This document shows, in pieces, positions 57,110 through 64,000 of a stretch of 64,000 nt of DNA. Both the position numbers and the translations under genes were made by a program. The notes beneath the pieces are model-generated. The model was not told where the DNA came from, did not search any database, and worked only from the letters and a program-made list of their open reading frames with translations. The stretch comes from Leucaena leucocephala (Eukaryota; Streptophyta; Magnoliopsida; Fabales; Fabaceae): NCBI GenBank assembly GCA_037074615.1, contig CM073532.1:18430001-18494000 (forward strand), given 5' to 3'. Position 1 is the first letter of the stretch; the number at the start of each line of letters is the position of its first letter.

Positions 57110-60100
57110 TGTCATATCCCAATTTTTCCCTATCTGTATAAGACTGATAGAGGAAAGAGGTTTGGAAGGGATTGTGACGATAAATAGAAAGAAAAGATAA
57201 TAATTAGACAAGGGTGTAAAGAAGAGGGACTAAAGTGAAAATTCTAAAAGTTCCATGGTACAAAATGGAAGTAGACATAAACTTTGGGCCATTAAGTGTA
57301 TTATGAAAAGTTGAGGGCCTAAAGTGTAATTTTTAAAAGTTTAAGGTTAAAATGGTAAATATAGAAAGTTGAGTCGAAAAAGGCCAAAAAATGCCAGAAA
57401 TCAGTTTAGTCCCAAATTTTTTCAGTAAATAGAGTAAATTATTCTGATCAGTTTAACGCGAGACAGAATTTTGATTTGAGGTCCCGATAAATTAATATTA
57501 ATTTTCTAATTCAAGAGATTATTACAGTATCCTCTAGACATCAAAATCAGATGAAATTTTACAGTAAATTCTTATAATTAATATGAGAATTTATGAAACT
57601 GATAGAACTCAAAAAGGAGTTATGAAGAATTTATAATGGATTTTATAGTGGAATAAAACAACCAATAAATATTTTTTGGGGAATTTCTTGGGAGTTGAGC
57701 CCATGAAGGTAGGGGACCACGTAGAAGGCCCAGAATGGTGCCTCATAGGTCCAATAAAATTTTCATATAGGTATGTGGGCCAGTGTTTATAAAGACCCAG
57801 AAAAATACAAAATTACGAAAATACCACTAAGTATGCCACTATGCTGTACAATGAGCAAGAGATGAATAGAGGGCAATTTGGTCATTTGACTAAGGTTAGA
57901 CGGTCAAGGAGAGTTCCTTGAATAGTTGACCAAGGTCAGGGAGTACTCTGGTGATATGTGAAAAGACGATAATGCCTTAGAGATATTAAGGTAAATAAAG
58001 AAGAACTGAGGGGTATTTTGATAATTTGCCAAGGGATCAGTAATTAAGTTTAGACCCAGTCCAAGAATGTCAATGGTAGGAAGAATCTGGATACTGGATT
58101 TAAGATCAGAAAATATATTATGAAATCCCAGAAAAAGTAGATTTAGAAAATAGTCTGGTTTTTGGGAAATTGGACTGAGCCGGTACCTGATTGGACTAAA
58201 ATTTTTCTAGACTCTTCTTCCCTTGGAATTGCCCCACATGGAGGATGAGGTGTCCCTTGATGATGTCATGGATAATGTCACCATTTGGCTTCTCGGGCAA
58301 GCTTGCTTCAAGAGTGAATACGAGCCATTAGATCAAATAGTACACAAAGTGATCTTGGCCATTCATTTCCATGCCTTCAAGTCTATAAATACCCTCCCTT
58401 TCTCTTCATATTTGCATCAAGTTAGAGAAGGAATAGGGAGGTACTGCCCAAGTAAGAACCAAGCCAAGACAAGAGGAAATCCAAGCTAACCAAGTCAAGT
58501 AAGCTAGGAATTAAGGTAAGTAATCTATCCTAACTTATTTTTCTTCAATTCAAGAGCTTGATCTTGGGATTTTAATGGAAGAAAAGTGAGATATTCCCTA
58601 TGTGGTGCTGCTGTCCAAAACTGTATAATATTGGGGAAAGAAGAAATTGAAGTTAGAGACATAAAATTAACACTTAGAGATTTAATGGCTAGTTATGGAA
58701 TTAGATCAAAATTTCTTGCTTTGCACATTGAAGGGGGCTTTCGGTCAAGAACAGAACTGAAAGGAGGAATTTGAATTTCAATGATCTAATGCTTCCATTG
58801 AATTTATATGATGATTTTATGTAGGATTGGATAGATTTTGAACCTTGGAAGCATTGGAATTTAAAGTTGTAGTTTTTGGAATTCTTCTCTATTACTGTTC
58901 ACACGCATAAACAGTGATTGGAATTTCATGATTTTGATGCTTCCAATGGTTTTAAAATGAAAAATTGTGTGGGATAAAGTAGAGAAATAAGTATTGGAAG
59001 CATTGAAATCAAAATAAGAATTTTTGAAAGAATAATATGTTTCTTTTCGGTTCTATCCAGACTTGATGAAGAAGCTGGAATTTCAACATTCTAAGTCCAT
59101 AAATGGATTCAAAAGGCAAAATTGTGTAAGATAAAGTTAAGATGTAAGTTAGTTTAAAGGATAAGGCAATTAACCACAAATAGAAAAAGTTAGGGGTTGA
59201 GTGGTTAATTGAGTTTAAAGTTATAAAATGTTAGTGAATTGAGATTGTAATGAATGAATGATAATGCAATTTTAGGATTTGGTTTGTGTACTCAAATAGG
59301 GAAGCTACACATCAAAGAGAAGTAGGAAGCAAGTGGTAAAGGAAAAGGATAAGGAAGGCAAGGAGTATGACGTAGTGAACTTACCTACTTGTATGCTTAT
59401 GTTGCTTGGATGTTTTATGTGATGTTTGCTTACTTTGATGATGTGAAGCATGTATGATTAAGTGATGCTCTGTTTCTTTTTATGCTATGGCCATATGTTA
59501 TAATTAAGGGACATGGAAGCATGTAAGTTATCATTATGCAAGCATGATCATTAAGTGCACACATAGTAACATCAAGCAAGTAGTTGCATACATTGTATGA
59601 TTTCCGTTTGCTACTGAGATTTTTCCAGAAATATCACCCCCTCCATGTCACCCCAACACCAACAAGTTCTTCAAAGATGTAAGAATATGAAGATGCAAGA
59701 AGAGGAGTTAGGAGATAGATGGCATGATTGATTGTAATTTATGTTGCGACATGACTTATGTGATGTATGTATGCAAGGTATGCTAAAAAAAAGTACAATT
59801 GTAGCTGTTCATAAAAATAGTAAATAATCAAATAAATGTATGAAATTTTATAGACATTTAGTTAACATGTCAAGCTTCGTTTTGACACCAAGAATGCCTT
59901 ATTCCGACGTCAATACAAAGAGAATGAATTTTTCAAAGTTAGGGAACCAATCTGGAAACTGTGAAACTGACCAAATGAACAGTAAATTTCCATGCCAAAA
60001 CTGTATTAATTGGTCCAGAGTTTGGTTAGATTCATATTTTTATTTAAATGGGCTTATGTTAGCTTCGTATAGCAACTTAAACCACTTCATTTCAATTTTT

Positions 60101-60272
60101 ATAGAATTATTTATGATTTTTCAAAGTTGAGTCGCTGGTCTTGAATTTTACCACATGAACAGTAACTCGTGGTCATAAATTCCAGATTGTGCCATTTGAC
60201 TTTATTGATTATATAAGTGGTTCCATATGCTATTGTTTGGTCCCTAAGATGTACGAAAGTAAGGATGTTATA
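57110..60272 (+). mobile_element. Solo Gypsy-2 LTR (copy J)
   Basis: This 3163-bp LTR runs from TGTCATATCCCAATTTTTCCC to GGATGTTATA (terminal CA changed to TA), with perfect GAAAG duplications (57105-57109 and 60273-60277). A TATA box (CTATAAATA) lies at 58383-58391. It shares the ATGCTATGGCCATATG block with LTR I and the fragment at 18261. Inner frames (58223-58489, 59840-60130) have no domains. Confidence 0.92.
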
Positions 60273-61075
60273 GAAAGACCTTGATGCTGCATGATGTGCT
60301 TCATGCTCCTGACATCCGACGAAATATAATTTCTGTAATTTGCTTATTAAACTTTGGGTTCAATGTAAACTTTCATGGTAAAGTTGCAGACATTTATAGC
60401 AACTCAATATTTTATGGTTCAGCTTTCCAATTTCAAAAGTTATTTATTTTGGATCTTGTTGGTGATTTTAATACTCACGATTATTTTACTATTACTTCGA
60501 ATAATCCTGATATGAATATCTGGCATGCTAGACTAGGACACATTAATCAAAATAGAATGATTAAACTGGCAAAAGAAGGTTTGTTGGGGGTAATCCCTAA
60601 CATGCATATGTCATTATGCGAAAGTTGTCTAGCTGGTAAGGCTACTAGAAAACCATTCGGTAAGGGAACACGAGCCAAAAATCCATTGCAATTAATTCAT
60701 TTTGATATTTGCGGTCCAATGAGTGTGAGGGAAAGACACAGAGCTTGGTATTTCATTACCTTTATTGATGATTTTTCACGATATGGTCATGTCTATTTGA
60801 TTTCACATAAGTCCAAGGCACTAGAGTACTTTAGACGATACATAAATGAAGTAGAGAATAAAATGGATAATAGAATCAAGGCATTACGCCCTGATCGAGG
60901 TCATCAATACCTTTCGAATCAATTCAAACAGCTTTGTGAAGAAAAAGGGATTATTAGGAAACTAACTATCCCTAGCACACCTCAACAGAATGGGGTTGCT
61001 GAAAGAAAAAATAGAACTCTTCTAGACATGGTTAGATCTATGATGGCTCAGGCAAACCTTCTAATTTCAGATTAG
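60273..61075 (+). pseudogene. Copia-3 protease tail, GAG-pre-integrase and integrase core
   Basis: The frame is open over 264 codons from ATG 60281. MLHDVLHAPDIRRNIIS is the post-active-site protease segment. IWHARLGHINQNRMIKLAK and CESCLAGKATRKPF form the zinc module. The integrase core shows HFDICGPM (first Asp), ALRPDRGHQYLS (second Asp; Pro replaces Ser) and PQQNGVAERKNRTLLDM (Glu). It ends at TAG after LLISD, where the family has Phe-Trp-Gly, so a Trp codon became TAG. It is the best-preserved pol segment in the window. Confidence 0.93.
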
Positions 61076-61510
61076 GGTGATGCTTTATTGACAACAACCT
61101 TTATACTTAACCGTGTGCCCTCCAAGTCAGTCACTTCCACACCCTATGAGTTATGGACTAAACGTCAGCCAGATCTAAGCATCCTTAGACCTTGGGGCTC
61201 GGCGGCATATATCCATGACAATTCTCATAGACATGGGAAATTGGATCCTAGAGGGAAGAAATGTGTTTTTATAAGGTACTCTAAACCCTCAAAAGGATAT
61301 GTATTCATAAGTGAAATTGAAGATGGGACAGTGACTGAAACAGAATCAAGAGATGTTGTATTCATTGAAATAGAATTTTCTAGTAGGGGAGATGTTGACA
61401 ACACTGTATCTCATTATGAGACTCAGGAACAGGACAGTGCCGAACAAATTGACAGACCTGAATCCTCTAGGTATGTCAATCTGAGTGGGAGCCAAGAACG
61501 GTCAACATGA
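61076..61510 (+). pseudogene. Copia-3 integrase C-terminal part
   Basis: Directly in frame after the TAG, the sequence continues through ALLTTTFILNRVPSKSVTST, PYELWTKRQPDLSILRPWG and GKKCVFIRYSKPSKGYVF, the integrase C-terminal blocks. An acidic Ser/Glu/Asp-rich linker then runs to TGA at 61508-61510. The usual G-Y-S reads R-Y-S. RT would follow. Confidence 0.92.
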
Positions 61511-61660
61511 AGACCGAGGCAAATGAGAAAAGATAAGAAGTTGCTCCTACTAGAAGGAGTAATAGGGAAAGTATTCCAAAGAGACACTTCCAAATAGAAG
61601 GAGAAGCACTTTTAGTTACTCTAGAAGGGGATGATGAACCCTGCACTATTCATGAGGCCT
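61511..61660 (+). pseudogene. Copia-3 linker before reverse transcriptase, truncated
   Basis: A short frame (RRSNRESIPKRHFQIEGEAL and EPCTIHEAL) matches the linker and first residues of copia RT, then stops at 61660 where an unrelated LTR-like sequence starts. Confidence 0.75.
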
Positions 61661-64000
61661 TGTGATAAACTCATATTTGTACTAATTTTTAATATGTTAA
61701 AAGAGAGTTTATTATTGATTCTTATCCATATTTACTACACAATTAGAAAATTAGTTAATAATATGAAATTTGACAAGTGGGAATCTAAATGATGTGATTT
61801 TAGTGCTTAATTGGATAAATAATCTATTAAATGTCTATTTCAGGTCAACACAGCAATCAATCAGCAAGGTGGAGTTTCCCTGTGTACTAGAGTCGCGACC
61901 TTATTGATTCACCATCGCGACCAAACTTCAATCAGCGAAGAAGAAGCACTATCTGTAAATATTAGTCACGACCTGATGTATATAAGGTCGCGACCAAAAT
62001 TCAAATGCAGAAATAAATCAGCGAATGACAGAAGGGACAACTGGACAAGAAGGTGATTTAAGCATGGGATGGATTGCATAGCTGGACTTAACAGATTGTA
62101 AGTGGGAGATCAAACATGTGCAGCAACATAAATGAACTCTACATATCTGGCACTGTTTACGCCCGCACTATACACATCAGCACACTCCATCTGAACAGAA
62201 TGAGCAAGTTGCCAACAGCAAGTGGGAAGAAGGTGCTGAACAGAATACCAGATCATATGATGACAGCTGGAGATGGAAGGCATATGGATAGCTCCATTTA
62301 TTCACTCATGCATTTGACACTTCTTATATATCACATCATATGCACATCATTCATCATCAGATACATCACCATACATTCTGCCATACAATTCTGAGATACC
62401 ATATACACGCATCATTCCATTCAGAGCATCCACATTCAGATCGGACGCACATCATCTTCTTCTCCATTCTCATTTCTCCTCTGCAATTCTGCTCTGTTCT
62501 AGTTAATAGAACTAGAGGAGAGTTCTGCAGCTCATCATATTCATTGTCTGCTTCCATTTCCACATGACTACTGCTGTTGTACCGATTGTTGCTAGAGTTC
62601 ATATAGCAATGGAAGGATGAGCTACTGTGCTTCTTTGGAGATGACACCAAACCAGAGTCCTTCAAGCTTAACAGGGAGTTATTGAGTCTTTAAGTCAGAT
62701 TTAACTATATCTAGTTGATGTATTCACTTCTGGTTTATTGATTCAATTAGAGTAATAGATGACAAGGAATTAGGAACCGAGTTGGATTCACTTCTGGTTT
62801 ATTGATTCAATTTGACTAATATGTTCAAATTGTCAAAATCTCTTCTCTGTGAAAATCAGTCGCGACTAATGATTACTTTTATCACGACCGAAAATTCATA
62901 TTCTCTGATTTTTGCCCATCTGTGATGTTTAGTCATGGCCTGTGCTTTATCTTTATCGCGACTGGAGCTCTCTGTGAATTTTGGTCGCAACTGAATTATC
63001 ATTGGGTCACAACCAGAACATATGTGTTTGATAGGTCTACTCTCGGTGATTTTTAGTCTCGACCAATATTCTCTGTATAAAATAGTCGCGACCTTATGAC
63101 CCTTTTGTCGCGACTAGAATCTATCTTTTGCTGAAAAATCCTTCTACTGCGTTCTGGTTGTTGCTTGGTCTTTGGAATTAACTATCATGGATCTAAATTG
63201 AACTTTGAACATATACTTTGAACATTGACAAGTTTGATGAAGTATTAGTTGCTTGTTTCATCAATTCATTACTGGAAATTGTGCATCATGAATGATTAGT
63301 CTCATGTGTTTTGTTTAAGATTCATGCAATCTATCATATGAGTTGATTAGGGTGAGTAAGCCAGATGGAAGCAATTTGAGCCTTCAACATAATTTGAGCC
63401 TTCAACATATACTCCTTTGCATTATGTGACACCATCTAGTTTGGTAACTTTGTAGAACTTGTCTCAATCCTTGATTCAAAACCACATTAGCTCCATGGAA
63501 TTGTGAAAATGATAATAAGGGCATTTCTTTCAAAACCCTCTTGACTAAACAGAAACCACATAAATATGAAATCCTTTGCTTTACCCCTTTGAGACCTTCA
63601 TTTTCTTTTAATTCCATCCTTGATTAATGAATTCTGTACAAGATAGTTGTTGCTACAGTAAGTCTTTAATTGTGAAGATGCAATTACTTGTTGAATACCT
63701 AAACTAAAATATATTTGCTATCTGGTTAAGAAAATGAAAACAAAGGAAGAAATAAAATATACAGAGAAAATTACAAAGAAACTAGAAAGATAGAGGAAAG
63801 AAAAGAAAACCCAGATGCAGAAATTGATATTCAACTAGTATGAAAAGAATTAGATTGTGACTTGCAGCTGCATGATTAAAACTTTGACTATGTACAGTAT
63901 TTCATTAATCATTGACATGCATTTCCATTTCATCATCTAACCTTTCCAACATTACAACCCTAATAAAGACCCTTTGATTCATAACCCTTGTGGCATTCAG
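61661..64000 (+). mobile_element. LTR-like sequence of probable Ty3/Tat type, window edge
   Basis: It starts TGTGATAAACTCATATTTGTAC, a start type seen in Tat/Athila-group LTRs, and abruptly replaces copia RT. There is no supported coding sequence to the window end. It carries about 13 intact or decayed copies of GTCGCGAC between 61891 and 63115, a 27-bp direct repeat (62722-62748 and 62786-62812), and an 18-bp tandem repeat (63373-63408). The 3' boundary, primer site and duplication were not found, so lineage and extent are inference. Confidence 0.5.
61891..63115 (+). repeat. Second GTCGCGAC palindrome array
   Basis: I find five exact octamers (near 61891, 61985, 62860, 63084 and 63108) and about eight one- or two-base variants (for example GTCACGAC, ATCGCGAC, GTCGCAAC, GTCTCGAC). 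Spacing is wider than in Copia-1 LTRs. The surrounding sequence shows no other similarity to Copia-1. Confidence 0.75.

Noticed and set aside
1..64000. CRISPR arrays, tRNA or rRNA genes, prokaryotic operons, host protein-coding genes
   Set aside because: None found. Short direct repeats are LTR palindromes or tandem duplications, tRNA-like sequence is limited to primer sites and the SINE, and all recognisable protein motifs belong to transposons.

Overview
This window reads as a plant nuclear repeat block, probably eudicot. The evidence is AT-rich DNA, Ty1/copia and Ty3/gypsy LTR retrotransposons primed by initiator tRNA-Met, a plant-type LINE with zf-RVT and RNase H tails, and a tRNA-derived SINE. 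I recognise no intact host gene, tRNA, rRNA, CRISPR array or prokaryotic operon. Every credible coding stretch is a broken transposon frame, except one unidentified ORF at 50541-51203. Most other open frames lie inside LTRs and are chance. Element names (Copia-1, Gypsy-1 and so on) are local labels. || 1-8.4 kb: Copia-1, minus strand, running off the left edge with gag-pol, leader, tRNA primer site and a 1.9-kb LTR. It abuts the 3' end of a Gypsy-2 element, whose LTR starts at 6425. || 8.4-16.8 kb: a SIRE-like Copia-2 element, minus strand, with two LTRs and a perfect 5-bp target duplication, sitting inside that Gypsy-2 LTR. It carries a solo Copia-1 LTR (B) with its own duplication. || 16.8-25.4 kb: the rest of the Gypsy-2 LTR, a second pol-less Gypsy-2 internal region sharing that LTR, an inverted LTR stub, solo LTRs C and D, and AT-rich DNA. 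|| 25.4-30.7 kb: an array of roughly 0.5-kb tandem units, possibly derived from a hAT terminus, interrupted by solo LTR E. D and E form a near-identical inverted pair. || 30.7-39.8 kb: a second decayed Copia-2 (minus), then a plus-strand Copia-2 3' LTR invaded by a 3.1-kb solo Gypsy-1 LTR (H). || 39.8-49.1 kb: a SINE with a 15-bp duplication, a LINE RNase H fragment, an unassigned LTR-like region, a chimeric LTR (F), a LINE zf-RVT region split by solo LTR G, and AT-rich DNA. || 49.1-61.7 kb: a plus-strand copia LTR with primer site, an unidentified ORF, a small solo LTR (L), the composite Gypsy-1 LTR K, a copia gag fragment, the solo Gypsy-2 LTR J, then protease/integrase frames. || 61.7-64 kb: an LTR-like sequence of probable Ty3/Tat type. 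|| The history is nested. Eight solo-LTR or element insertions have readable target duplications (ATTGT, CATTC, GTTCT, TTAGC, GTTTA, CTATC, CTATA, GAAAG); a ninth, C, has an imperfect one. The most unusual signal is that the Copia-1 LTR and the unrelated right-edge LTR-like sequence both carry dense arrays of the 8-bp palindrome GTCGCGAC, while the Copia-2 LTR carries arrays of a different palindrome, TTAATCGATTAA.
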